A program made the translations under genes and the position numbers. 64,000 bases of DNA from Cadophora sp. MPI-SDFR-AT-0126 (taxonomy: Eukaryota > Ascomycota > Leotiomycetes > Helotiales > Ploettnerulaceae), in NCBI GenBank assembly GCA_020747065.1, contig JAGMVK010000002.1:1550001-1614000 (forward strand). Direction: 5' to 3'. The notes beneath the pieces were generated by a model. The model did no database searches. It had not been told where the DNA came from and saw only the letters and a list, made by a program, of their open reading frames with translations. Positions 32,211-45,187 of the stretch are shown here, piece after piece (the first letter of the stretch is position 1; every line of letters begins with the position of its first letter).

Positions 32211-34549
32211 ATGGCTTCGGACGGGGAGGATGTTTACGCGACAGTGAGTTGCCCGTGCGCTGTTTACCTCTAGTGGCGCATACTGACTGATTGTCTACCA
32301 CAGCTATTGTTGAACGATTTCTACCTTCCAGGTAAAATTGACTGCCATTTTTCGATAGACTTGTACTTACTGGAGCTTCAATTCAGGTGCTTTGGTGTTG
32401 GCGCATTCCTTACGAGATGCTGGCACCACCAAGAAGTTGGCCGTACTGGTCACCACCGAATCGGTATCTGCAGATGCCATGGTCCAGCTTCAGGTAGATC
32501 CACCACCGTCACAATTGGAGATCTGGGGACTTTCTGACTTTCCACAGAAACAATTTGATTTCATCATTCCTGTCGAGCGAGTTGTCAATCAATCCCCGGC
32601 CAACCTGCACCTCATGAATCGACCCGACCTACATTCGACCTTCACCAAGATAGCGCTCTGGAAACAATTACAATTCCGCCGGATCGTGTACATGGACTCG
32701 GACATGGTGGCTCTGCGTGCTCCAGACGAATTATTCGACTTGCCTCAATCCTTCTCTGCAGCTCCTGACATTGGATGGCCTGACATCTTCAACTCGGGTC
32801 TGATGGTCCTGAATCCCAACATGGGGGACTATTACGCTTTACTCGCCATGGCAGAGCGGGGAATCTCGTTTGATGGTGCGGACCAAGGGCTCTTGAACAT
32901 GCACTTCAAGAACAGCTACAATCGCCTGAGTTTTACTTATAATGTCACTCCGTCGGCTCACTACCAGTACTTACCAGCATTCCAACATTTTCAATCGAGT
33001 ATCAGTGTAGCACATTTCATTGGCCAGGAGAAGCCTTGGAGCCAGGGGAGACAAGCGCATAGAGGCTCTACTCCCTACGACCAGATGGTGGGAAGGTGGT
33101 GGTCTGTCTATGACCGACACTACAAAGAATCGGTATGTTTTGTTATGTTTTCCACACAAAATCACAGCTAAAGCCCCAAAGTCCGTCGAAAGTACCGTGG
33201 AAGGCTCTTCGTCGATTGTGCAGTACCATACGAAGGGAGAGTTCCAGCCAGTGGCGCCCATAGTCTCGGGTGGCCAGAAATACCAACCTGATGAGATCGA
33301 GAGTGAGATATTCCAGCCGACCGCCGAATGGCCATTGCACGAGACAACATCAGAAATTCCGAAAGAAGTGGAAGAAGCTTATGTTCCGCCAGTTGAAACA
33401 AATCTGGATAAGGGAAAGGAGCCTGAAGCTCAACCTGAGATCCAGTATTCTGCATGGGATGCCAGCAGGTTAGTATTCTGGATTGAGCGGGTGATGCAAT
33501 ATGCTAATTATGATTCAGAGCCCCTCCACCAGCAGACTCTAGACCAGAGGCTTCAAATTTCCCAGCGACGCACTATGACATGTCTTCCGACTTGACCCCA
33601 TTCAAAGCTCCTGAGCGTTACCCTGATCCGCCAAAGAACATGTACTACGAGGTGCCGAAAACACCAACATATCAAAAGCCGGCCCCAATTTTCCCATGGG
33701 AGATGAACGCGCCCAAGCCCACGAGGGTTTTTCCCGAAGACAATATAGCATTGGTCACTGAAAATCTCGACAGCAGCGATCCAGCATCTGCAACAGGAGT
33801 AGAGGAGAAGGACAATACTCCTACCACAGTCACACCTACAACTCCTACCATCTCACTCACGCCTGCTGATCCTTGGCAGACATACACGCGTGGGAACGCC
33901 TGGGATGATATCCCCGAGATCGAACGGTACATTGGAAACCTGCAAAAGAATCGGAAGGGTAACATCCAGGTACTTCAGGGGTACGGTTCAGGTATAGAAC
34001 AGGTGTCCAGTCCGGGTGCGAGGCGGCACAGTATGAAGCTCACAGACTTCCCTTCAGAGCTTGAACGGCCCAGTCTCCCTGTGACTCCTGCCCCAATTCG
34101 TAGACCTAGTTTTTGGGGTGAAGAGAGAGATAAGGAGGGTGAATTACCAGCCGCGGAAGGAGTTCCTTCGCAGGAGGACTGGGTACTTTTTTCTATCCTT
34201 TTACGTGAGGTGTTTTTCTTACTTTTGGCAGGATCCGGTGGCACAGCTGGAGCAGCTAGCTCGACGGCAGTCAGACGTACTGGCACATAAGTTAGGAACG
34301 GATGGTAGTCCTGCACGAGAGATTCCCCTGAGACCCCTTCCCTATGGCTCAGAAGGAGTCGTCTCTCCAACTTATATAGCTCAGGCGCCGCTTAGCGGCA
34401 GAACCGGGTCGGAGGAGGTTCCCAGAACTACTATGGAAGAACCGAGCTATCATGGACCGGGAGCAATGTGGGAGAAGGATGAGATAATTCCGTCGAAGGA
34501 GACGCCCCTGGGACCGAGCGAAGAAGAGAGAGATGCGATTGACAATTAA
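32211..34549 (+). CDS. gnn: Glycogenin, GT8 self-glucosylating primer of glycogen synthesis
   Basis: Seven exons (32211-32243, 32304-32331, 32387-32493, 32548-33132, 33182-33468, 33519-34182, 34232-34549) encode 673 residues. The GT8 catalytic domain covers about residues 9-255. It starts YATLLLNDFYLPGALVLAHSLR, then NLHLMNRPDLHSTFTK. The metal-binding DxD lies in YMDSDMVALRAP, followed by FNSGLMVLNP, DQGLLNMHF, FTYNVTPSAHYQY and HFIGQEKPW. The tail is long and disordered but has the fungal glycogenin block PIFPWEMNAPKPTRVF and a C-terminal PVAQLEQLARRQSDVL, which may be a glycogen-synthase contact. The 54-nt intron 32494-32547 contains no in-frame stop, so retention would add 18 residues inside the catalytic domain. 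Glycogenin uses UDP-glucose to build its own oligoglucan primer in the cytosol. Confidence 0.93.
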
Positions 34550-35587
34550 TGCTTCATGTCCTGCTACTTGCAAAACCATTGTAAAATATGTTTCTTCTCT
34601 TGGTATCTGGCATCGCTGGCGTGGACATTTCTCTTGGCGAGCATTTCATCATTTGCATCCACATTGTTCGCTTCTGCTTCAGTATTCATGGAACTGCATC
34701 TTTGCAAGTTTTTAGTTGTGCATTCGACGGAGGGATATGAATTTGCTCCTTTTACTTCTGTAGATAGTCGGGATTCCAGGACATATGAGGGGCCATGAGT
34801 GGCACTATGAAGCAAGAGATCTTTATATTGACTATGAGTAGAAATAAGGAGGATGCTAATCATGTGCTGAGTCTCCAGCTCCAACGAAGAGAGATGGCTG
34901 TTTGATGTCCTGTGTTCGTGATGAGGCAACATGGGAATTCTGGTGGTGGAGCGGGATTTTATGTGAAGTCGATATCGGAAGAAACCGGGGCCAGCCATCA
35001 GCATTGGCAGGCGGCGGGGCCAATGAGAAGCTGCGAGACGAGACAAGAGCCGTTTCGTGGAGGCGAAGGGAGAGCCGCATTCTGACCTCATTGTTTACTT
35101 TCGTTACGTCGACTTGGAAAACATCTTCATCTTCCCCTCTCGTTCAGAGTGATAAGTCCGCCGTTGAAATGAGCTTTGTCGCCACCGATCATCTACACGG
35201 AAAAGCACAGCCATGCCATGCCACGCATTGCCAAGTTCACGGCTCCACTTACGCCATTTGTCGATCGAATCAGGCTCACCGCTAAATCTTGCTTGCTGCT
35301 TGCTTGCGTGTGTCTGTACTGTAGAATGTCACATCGCATCTCAACTCCCCCAGATTTTGACTTTTGAGCTGCCCTTGGCTCTGTATGTTCGTCGGCTGTT
35401 ATACAAACCCCTTATCTCCCCGTTTCCCTCTCCTGACTTTGGAAATCCTTTCTATTCATCTCCAGCAGCGGCACCAGAGTCGGAAAGTTCTACAAACCAA
35501 TAATCATCTCGTCATCCCTTTCTTGATTCATTCACCCTTTCTCTCCCGGTCTTCCATTCACCAGAGGTCTTGAATACTCACTGTAAG
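34550..35587. other. Intergenic, no gene seen
   Basis: This stretch holds the 3' flank of glycogenin and the leader of the cation transporter gene. The latter is pyrimidine-rich between 35390 and 35560, as often seen before fungal start sites. Nothing else is recognisable. Confidence 0.55.
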
Positions 35588-37266
35588 ATGGCGCATAATG
35601 CCGACCTGTCCAACAGCATCACGATGCATCCACATCCATTCCACCTCCATCCGAACCGATCGGAGCATTCAGCTAGTCGAACACACACTCCCATTCAATC
35701 AACATCTTTCGCAAAGCCCGGCGCAAGTACTGCCTTCGAAGCTGTCACCCCTAACACCGAAGAACACGATCCGATTTCCCGACACACCTCTACCGCAACG
35801 AACGACGTAGAAGAGCAGAGACCGCCCCGATATATGCGCGAGAACGATCCATACAAGTTGTCTTCAGCATTCAAAGATGCAGGCGAGCTTCAGCTTATTG
35901 CAGCGAATACCTCTCGAAAGCGCGATGGCTGCGGTCCTATCAAGTTCAACAGAGACGCCAAAAAGGCAAGGCAGATCCAGAAGTTCTACGAGACTCAGAA
36001 TGAGAATATTGAGCGGATGCTGAAGCCCGTGGAGGCCCATTGCGCAGAGGCGAGGGAGGAGGCCGGCGAGGATCGTCTGAAGTGGCAAATTGCCGTATAG
36101 TGAGTGTCTCTGAGTTGTTACATTACTATCAAGTCTCTGCCCTCCGTGTTGGGTACTTCTCCCGTTTGCGGTTTATGTGTGGCGAGGCTGTAGCTGGAGG
36201 AGGGCTCGATGGCAACCTCATGTGGCAAGCTGCCCACCACTTGGTTGCCTTGGAACATGAATGACATCAATAGGAAGAATCGCTTTTAGCTTTCATTTGT
36301 AGAAGTCTTAGATATCTTTGTATTCGCGAGGCAGTTCATAAGCCTCCAAACTGTACACTACCCGTGGCAGGTAATGCTGACTTCGGCTTCTTCCATAGCG
36401 GTTCATTTGGTGCCAATATAATTCTGGCTGGTCTGCAACTCTATGGTGCCGTGACTTCTGGGTCGCTTTCCCTGATCACCACTATGGCAGACTCAATTTT
36501 CGATCCAATGTCGAACATCACCTTGATCCTGACCAATCGCGCCGTCAAGCGTGTCGATCCGAACCGTTTTCCATCTGGTAAGGCCCGCCTAGAGACGACA
36601 GGAAATATTGTATTTTGCTTCATCATGACTACGGTCTCATTCATCCTCATCGCGTTCTCATGCCGTGAGCTCGCCGATCCTCCCCAGGGCGAGGTCAAGA
36701 AATTTCATCTTCCGTCTGTCATTGCTGTTGCCACAGCCTTCGTCACTAAGCTATGCTTGTTCCTCTATTGCTGGGCTCTGAAAGACAAGTACTCTCAAAT
36801 CAATATTCTCTGGCAAGATCACCGAAACGACCTTCTCATCAATGGCTTTGGTATTCTCACCTCCGTCGGTGGATCTAAGCTCAAATGGTGGATCGATCCC
36901 ATGGGAGCCATCATACTCTCCTGTATCATCACGTCTGTCTGGCTCCATACCGCTTTTAGCGAGTTTATGCTTCTCGTCGGAGTCACAGCCTCCGTCGAAA
37001 CTCAGCAACTTATCACCTACGTCTGCCTGACCCACTCTCCTGCGATCGAAGGGATCGACACTGTCAGAGTCTACCATTCTGGCCCGAGACTGATTGCTGA
37101 AGTCGACGTGGTTATGAATGCATCTTCGTCTTTGAGAGACACACATGATGTTGCGGAGGAGTTGCAGATCAAGCTGGAGAGCTTACCAGATGTGGAGAGA
37201 GCATACGTCCATGTTGACTATGAGACTACTCATAAGCCGGAGCATGCTTATAAGAAAGACATCTAA
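35588..37266 (+). CDS. Cation diffusion facilitator, Mn/Fe-type
   Basis: Two exons (35588-36099, 36399-37266) encode 459 residues. The 170-residue N-terminal part is hydrophilic and ends in KWQIAVY; the splice then continues GSFGANIILAGLQLYGAVTSGSLSL, the first membrane helix. The metal-site motif of helix 2 is DSIFD (TMADSIFDPMSNI) and that of helix 5 is DHRND (WQDHRNDLLINGFGI). The DxxxD pair in both helices is typical of manganese- or iron-transporting members, whereas zinc carriers have HxxxD. The C-terminal cytosolic domain ends with the usual VHVDYETTHKPEH. I used the ATG at 35588 because the only upstream in-frame candidate is TTG. The intron is 299 nt, long for this window. The protein exports or compartmentalises divalent metal by proton exchange. 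The exact metal is an inference. Confidence 0.9.
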
Positions 37267-37671
37267 AGTACTGGGCTCAGTGAGGCAAGCACAGTCGGTG
37301 GGTGTTAGGAAATATGTATAAATCATGGGCGTGTCGGAACAAAATGTCTTTTACAGCTTGGCGCTGGTGACTGCTAGGTCCACTTTCTTACTTCCACACG
37401 AGTGCAATTGCCTTTCTATAGTTGACGCATATTTAACTTAAACAGATAGAGCACGTTCCCGTGCCCCAAAGGAAAAATGTTTTAATTACTCATGACACAG
37501 ACCAGACAGCGATGGTGTTATGATTTTGCTCCTTGGAAGATGCCAACTGCACCTCTAAGCCGAACTTTGATACCTGCTTGATGTTCCATCCCACTCCGGT
37601 TCTCGTGGTCCGACGTGCCTTTGACATCACGGTTAACGACTAAGTATCCCTCTTCTAGACCATTGCCTGCC
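37267..37671. other. Convergent 3' spacer
   Basis: This is the space between the ends of the cation transporter gene (plus) and the beta-glucosidase gene (minus). No gene is seen. Confidence 0.55.
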
Positions 37672-40600
37672 TTATAACACCGGCGATGTCCTCCCATCAC
37701 TACAAGTCTTACTCAGACTCTCGCACGCCAACGTCAACCCAGCAGTCGAGTTACCAATCCAAAACAAGAACGGCTTCGAGTCGCTAACAGGAATGATCCA
37801 GTTCTGCGAGACAACATCCCAGATACTGAGATCCCTCCTCGTGATCTCCAATTTTACCGTCGTACTAGCAGCAGGTGCAAGGACCGCTGTCTTTTCGAAG
37901 GCTCGGAGCTGTATAATTGGTGTGTCCCACGGATTGTCACTGGGATATTGCACGTAGACCATCACGACTTCTTTTCCTGGAGCGGTGCCCGTGTTGGTCA
38001 CTTTAACCGAGATTGTAAACATCACGTGCCACTAGAGAAATTAGTGCTATGCTCAGATACATGTTCCTGGATTACTGAGACACATTGGCAAGAATATACA
38101 TACCAAGGCTGGGTTACCGCCCTGATCACCGCCGGCGACTGGGTCGGGTTGAGGGGTGGTTTGATATCCGACCGGGTAAGTAAATGCCTTCGTCGACGTT
38201 ATGTCTTGGGGATTATCGAGATATGGATACAGATACCTCCAGATCTTGTCGAATCCCGTGGGCCATGCTACTTCGGCAGATGATGGTATTGCGTTGCTGT
38301 AAGCAGGAGTAGGTCCCTTGGGGCTTCTTCCAGGAGGCACAGAAGTCATGGCCTCTCCAGCGGTGACAGTGGCACTAGTCTTTGAGAACGTCGTGTACGA
38401 CAAGCCATGACCAAATGCATATCGAGGTGCAATAGAGTGCTTGTTCAGGTAGCGATAGTCGATGTATAATCCTTCGGAGAAGGTATCTTGGACCTGGAAG
38501 AACTGGAATCCCACGAGGCTTACAGAGGCTGGGTAGTCCGATTCGGCCTTCGGTATCGAGTATGGGAGATGCCCACTAGGAGAGTAGTCTCCAAAAAGTA
38601 TGTCTGTCAGTGAGTTACCTGCCTCCTGCCCTGGTAGATGTGCAAATACAACTGCTTTCACTGATGGCAAATCGACCCAGTTCTCCACCAGAATGGGACC
38701 GACGGTGTGTACTACAACGATGACTGTAGCGTATTTGGCGGCTGCCGCTTTGACGAGATCGTCGCCATTATGCCACGCAAACAGACCGGAGCTTTTGCGA
38801 TCGCCGTCATTCCCTTCTACAGTATACTGGTTCTCACCCGAATCGCTGCTGATGAACACAAGCGCAACATCCTCTCTTCCAGCAACCAAGCCAGATGGGA
38901 AGGAATCGGTATTGTAGTAGGTGACATTGGCAGCCTTGAGCTTGATGGCAGTGATCGGATCATCCATATATGGATAGTTCGCAGTTCCTACGTATTCAGT
39001 CAGAGGTCTAAGTTACAGACCTTCCTGAAGACTTACCGCTTCCCCACCCCATACCCAATGTCCCCTTGTTACACGAACGCTGGTTGCAAGAATTGATACC
39101 GTCTGGGTTCTTTTGTGCATCCGTGCCGAAAACCTTGAGTACTGACTTGCTGGACAGTGGCAGTGTTTTGTTGTCATTTTTTAGCACGGTTATAGCTTCT
39201 CTTGCAATTTCTCTAGCAACAGCAGCATGGTTTGCTTGAACGTTGACGTACTCATTTACCACGCAGGTTGGCGAGAACAGTGCACCAGGGTAGCAGGGGC
39301 CACTGGCATCGGCAGTGTTGGCCGAGAAATTTGGCTCTGGGAAGCTCTCATCGTCTTGACCGAGTTGATACCAAGTAGCAACAATTCTTGTGACCATGTC
39401 GTTCAAACGTTCCAAAGGTACTGTGCCATTAAGAACAGCCGTAGAGAGTTCGTATCCCCAATAGGCTACTCCAAACAAGGGCACAGAGCCATCTCCTGGC
39501 ATTGCCATGTCCAGACCAGCCAGTGCTGAGCTGACACCCCCGATTTGAGCCAACCAATCACTCATAACCTAATGGTGTTGGCTAATTTCTGCGGGACGAG
39601 TAGAGATTTACCTACAAGTCCTTGAAAGCCCATCTCATCCTTCAAAATGCCATTGATCATTTTGCTGTTCTGAGATGAAGCACTGCCATTGACGTCCTTT
39701 GAAAAGTCAGTAACCACTTCTAGACAAGCAAAGTCTACTTCGCTTACATTATACGCAGTCATGATCGCTCCAACTCCTGCTCTGATGCCATCTGCAAATG
39801 GCCACGCATAGAGCTCATGAAGGGTTCTATCGTCGAGGTTGCTACTTAGAGCCTTCATCAAACCGTGAGGTGGCTGATCATGATGTTAGTATTTGGGTTT
39901 TCTAAATGTTTCAAGATCATGGAGGAGGGTTCGGATCACAGATCTCCGCGGGGTTGAGGTTAGAATAACACGAACAATGTCCATCCGATAAGCCTCTTGT
40001 TCATTTCCAATGAAATGCTTGATTGTCGCAATCACACCCATGTCCTGGCGGAGAGCGTCAGTGAGAGTTCTCCCAGCAACGCAATTTTAAGCGAGAGCCT
40101 CCAGAAGTGGGAAAGCAAAGGGAGAGGCTTCACCTGAATGCCTTTGATCGTTTCCGCTCCACCCCAAGATTGAAGGACAGGGTCGGCTCCAAAACCTTCC
40201 CAATTTCTTCCGCCACGAGGTTTACGGCCAAGTGGCCCAACAGCCGGCTACTCCAAGTCAGCACCATAACCGAGCACTTTGTTTATGCTGAATGATGGGA
40301 CACATACTCCAAGCTGGATGTTCACTCCCTTGCCACGTGCTTCGGCTCCGATGGCAGCTCCTCTCGCATAAGCCAGAGCCTTATTCCAGGTTGCACCGAC
40401 GGTGATTCCAGCTGGGAAAGCCGTGATGTTATCAGTGGCAGCAATGCCAAGAGCAGAATCTTGCAAGCAGAGACTTGGAATACCAAATCGAAGTGCAGAT
40501 CCGGTATTACCAATGCAGCGTCCCATGAGTAGTCCAGTTCCAGTGGTAAGGTTAACTTTCTCAGCCAATGTCATGTTGGCAACGACCAATTGTGCTTTTG

Positions 40601-40817
40601 CGTATGATGCCGACCAGCTTGGAATCCATCCACCTTTTGGTGTAGGGTAGTAAGGACTCGCAACGAAGCCGGCAGGTACATCGTCACGTTTTTCCAAGGG
40701 CGATTCGGCCTGATTCTGCAGAAAAAGGATATCAGATGCAAAATCTGGACGGTTAACAAGTGCACTGCTCAATGACAGGACAGTCAGAAAGACGGAGATC
40801 AAGGTAACTCGAGCCAT
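37672..40817 (-). CDS. Secreted GH3 beta-glucosidase
   Basis: Eight exons on the minus strand (40817-40308, 40247-40134, 40044-39976, 39873-39748, 39696-39616, 39568-39037, 38987-38104, 38031-37672) encode 891 residues. The ATG at 40817 opens a signal peptide ([20 protein letters not shown]). Catalytic-domain blocks in order are [53 protein letters not shown], and [22 protein letters not shown], in which the Asp of SDW is the GH3 nucleophile. Next come the second domain ([55 protein letters not shown]) and a fibronectin-III-like C-terminus ([19 protein letters not shown]). The protein hydrolyses terminal beta-glucosyl residues of cello-oligosaccharides or glucosides outside the cell. Two donors are non-consensus (GTTCGT, GTAGGT) but needed for frame. 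Confidence 0.92.
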
Positions 40818-43800
40818 GTTGAGCAACGTCCAAAACAGTGCCAGAGTAGTAAATATAATGGTCGGCTAGGATCGTAAGGCTCGACTCAAACGTGCCTTAG
40901 GGGTAGCACAAGAGCTTGCAGTGGGAGCAGAGCCGTGAGTAACACCAAAGGAATGAGGAGGAGCGTGTCGGGTTCAATATAAGGAAGGAGCTTCTGAAAA
41001 GCCCAAGCCGCCGAGAAATTCGAGTCTAGTTTATTTGGGGACAACCATGAGTATAAGACAGCCATCGTGATAGTAGTGACCCTTTCCGGCGAGAGCGCCG
41101 TCATGAGGCATGGGATCTGGTGGTGGGCACCAAAAGCGGCACTAAGTGAAACTCTCCGGGAAGCCGTCGGCAATTCTAGCTCTTTGAATAATCAAAAGTT
41201 CTCAAAAGGGTCCACAACATGTGGGTTTCACTGTTCAGTATACATACAATTTTACTAGAGAATCTATGAGGGGCCATCATACCATTTTGGTAGCACGCAT
41301 GCCTTGAGGAGGGACAGCTTTTCGAATTGGTGTCGATTCAGTGCCGCTTTTATGTCTGTTGGGAGGGGTGTTGAACTGTGGCCCTGATCGACTTTTAATT
41401 GCGGTGTCCTCACAGGGCCACAGGTACGCGGTGATGTTACCCTATCGAGAACACTTGGGGGTCGCGTAGTAGCCGATCAAGACACTACAGGGAACAGACA
41501 AGGAATACTACCCCACAAACGTCATGAACCGAGGCACCAAGGAGCGATAAGTTTAAAGCAGTGAAAGTGGGAGGTACTCGTGCTCCAAAATAGCAGGATG
41601 TTTCCGAGATTATCATGTGGCGATGTTCGGCTGTGCTGCCGTTCCTTGTACCGCATCGGCCATATCGCCTCTTGTCTCCAAGTGCCGGACGTCGCTTGCA
41701 TCTAGCTTATTTAATTTATTGTGATTGTCCCTACTTTGGAGTTGGCTTTCGAATCGAGGTTACCTCATGACCTACACGGCTTGTCGACGTTTCGGTGTTG
41801 ATACTGCTTCCGGCTTCATGGTGGATATGTCCAAATCTTAAAATCACCTAAACATGCGGTCCAATTTCAGATTCCCGTGTCGCAAAACCCCATCCTACGA
41901 CAAGAACGTCCGTAAGTCAATGTATCAGAGACTATTCTCAGTTGCAAACAGTGTTGTGTAGCACTGTTTGTATCTGGAGAGATTTAGAATTGGAGTGCGC
42001 CCAGAGAAGGGACTACTTGTTCAAAACTCATGACGACGGTAACAGCGATTCAAACTCATCAACATCCCTTGTGTGATACTTTGAACAGATGCGACTTTAT
42101 GGAAAATCACCTATGGCTGAGTATCGATCTATTGACAACCCCAATGTGTTGGTCCCTCGCTTACCCCTACGTTGTTTCATGACACCTTGAGTAAGGTAAA
42201 CAAACACCTTCTCGCTTGCGGTTCGTTTCTAGTAAGCCACCACCTCCAACTCAAAAGGGCCTCATGCCAATATTAAAGGAGTCTTTGACCTCGGTTTTCA
42301 TCCCAGAGTATCCTCGTCTCTCATCCTCATGTCAATCAGCTCTAACAATGCGAGGATGGTCACATTATTAACATTTTCCCCACCAGAGAACTTTTGCACT
42401 ACTTCTCCAGGAGTACAGCGGGTTTCGACGAAGTTGTAGATAATCATACAGCTGCAAGTGATGAATAAGACATAGAACATAGTAGCTCCACCTCGAAAAT
42501 CGAGAAGTTTACAGATCGGCAAAGATGTATATCTAAGCATGTGTACAGCGAAAGCCTTCAGTACGGTTGCGCGTGCGTATCTAGTGGACAGAGCAGCATG
42601 TTTATTTTTCACTTCTTCTGATTGGCTTGGGGAGCGAGCATGTTTCCGGGCCGGAGACATTTCAAGGGGAATGACACGCAGCGGTTGAAGAAAAGGGCGG
42701 CGCTGTTGGAGAAGAGCATGTACTTGAATCCCCTCTTAGGGAGAAAAACAGAGGATAATCGCGGCCGTGGAAGCAAGGAATGAAGTCTATATCCCCATAC
42801 TATCTGATTACATATTATTACCTTCAGTATTATTCCTCTGTCGTTGCTTTGGTCATTTCAATACAAGTCTAATTTTCTTGGGAAGACAGGAGAAGTCAGT
42901 ATTACTGTGGTGTATGTTGTAGGATGAAGAGAATATGGACTGCGGTGTAGCGTTTTGTCATTGGTTGTTGATAGGACCCGCAATTGAAATCTTACCACTC
43001 CGTTGGATGAACTGGGTGGTTAGACATTGTGGCTGTTTATCCTTATAATTATTGAAGTTGTGATTGAAGCTAATCTGGAATTTGGAAATGCAGTGAGTGG
43101 CAGGAAATCATCGTCGACTATCCAGTCTCAGCTGGGACGAGTCGATCCTGGTGAGTGGCTGCCAACGTGAGCCTAAGCTCGCTGCTGGGTGTGATAATCC
43201 CCCAACCGGTCCTTCAGCTCGCGTGACTTCTACATAGATACAGCCAGGTTTGACTCTCTGCAACATGTCGAAATATCTGACCCGTGCCAAGTGCACTAAG
43301 CAGAGGTTCCTTAGCTGAGAAACCAGCGGGTGAACCTCCTATTAGATTTTCAACGCAAGACATGAGGCAGCATAAACCCCTAAATCTCGAAACCAAACAG
43401 GACGAATGCCTGCTACTTCCAGATCCGTCATATCGCAAAATACGGACAGTCCTTGAAAGTACTCACTCCAGAACAGGACATCTGTTCATCCATTCAGCAT
43501 CTGATCAAGTGCACTCCATCAGCCCATCCGAAAACACGGATGTCGCGACGCCGACAGACAAGAGACAGTCCCTCACTGGCCTAAGCGACTAGGCGCGAGC
43601 GTTTCAGGCAATAGCCAACCACATCGTACAGTTGAAAAGCCAACCAATAGAGTATAAACAATGCCCACATGTTGGTGGCGAAAAATAAACAAGTTTCAGG
43701 CAACGGAAAGGAGAAAAAGGATTGTTCGGCCACCCATTCACGTTCGCGAGTCGGACGACATCCAATGAGAGAAGGCCTAACGTAAAGTGGGAGCCTTACG

Positions 43801-45187
43801 CAGGGAAGGCATGAAGTAGCAGATCTGACCTGCATTCTGACTGTTGTACACTATGTCACCCGGTGTTTGAGTAAGTACCAAGCAGAAGCTGGGATGGATG
43901 CGGGTCATCTTCGAATACATGCATACAGGCATGATGGTTTCCGCGCATAAATATGGCATGCGAGATAAGGGCAAGGCAGACAGATAATTGTATATGGAGT
44001 TTTTTTGGGTTGCAATTACTGTTAAATACTAGAATAATGCTACTCGCCTCCAGGACGAGTGCGTGTTCGGAGCCCCAGCATCCCATGCTCGCACTGCACA
44101 GCAGTTTAAGCGTAACCACACATCTCGCTTGCTGTCCGTCATCCGAGAGAATCCCAGGATCAAGTATGCATGCAGTGTGTGAGAATATAGTGAGATGAGC
44201 TACAGCCCTTTCCTTCCAGACTTCCATGTCCTTCCCGTCTCGGCCACCCCGTACTCATCCATTCCTGACTCGCAGGAATGTTCCGAATTCGAAGGTAGTG
44301 AGAGGGCGTGGCTAGATTGCCGTGAGATTAGGCAGGTCGACCTAACATTGCACCGAGTATTCCGCTCAGCGAAATGTGCTGTTGAGGTCTGTCATCGAAG
44401 TTCTCCGTCGCCGTCAGCACGCAAGCGTGCTATACTGAAAAGGACCCGCAAGCAGACCCTTCAGCCCGGCACATCCATCGTTCCAGATCCTGTCATGACC
44501 ATCGCAATACCCATAATCCTGATCCAAACACAAAAGAGACATCAAGCCATCCATTGGCTCAGATGAAGGTCGTGGGTGTGAATCATGAAAAGACCGTGAC
44601 AGACGTGACCGCGTGACAAACGAAATCGGAAGCTAGACCGCGAATGACAAAGGGGAAAAATTTCAAAAGTGTATCCTGACGCGCCGAGTCCTGCATTGCT
44701 GCGTGTTCCCCCTTCTTGGGTACTTCTTTATAGATTTGATTTCCCAGAAAATGCCCATGAGATAATCCGCCCGGTCCTGCCATGTATGCTGTAGAAAGGA
44801 AAACCGAGCTAGCGGCAGTATTGAGATGTCTCGAGAAAACAACACGCAATCCGGCCCAAAAAGTAAAAACTCGCTTCGCTAAATAATCAACCAGATGACA
44901 AATGAAAAGTGGTATCCATTATGTACTTGAGAAAAGGAAAAAAGAGGATGTTCTGTTGATCCCGAAAATGTCGCTCAGTCGCTGATGAGATTGATGCAAG
45001 AACGCCGATATGTACCTCGATGAGGTATCTTTATGCCGCTAAGTCTCGCCCGATGATGGTCTATTCAAACAGATTTTTGGCTGCCAGTTGTCATGAGTGA
45101 AGCCGTGTGAAAAGTTGATCGTTGGTGCCCATGCTAGTACCCGGAATGGGCAGTAGAGTAGTTCGTAAAAGTGCTGGGCCTTGGTTG
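40818..45187. other. Long intergenic region, no supported gene
   Basis: This 4.4 kb lies between the beta-glucosidase start and the 3' end of the next gene. The longest ATG-initiated frame of interest is 42660-42298 minus (120 codons, with one hydrophobic stretch MFYVLFITCSCMIIYNF). It has no family match that I recognise and no splice extension, so I did not call it a gene. No tRNA or transposon features were seen. Confidence 0.5.

Noticed and set aside
42298..42660. 120-codon ATG-initiated minus-strand frame with a hydrophobic stretch
   Set aside because: No family resemblance, isolated in a 4.4 kb intergenic region, no splice partners found.
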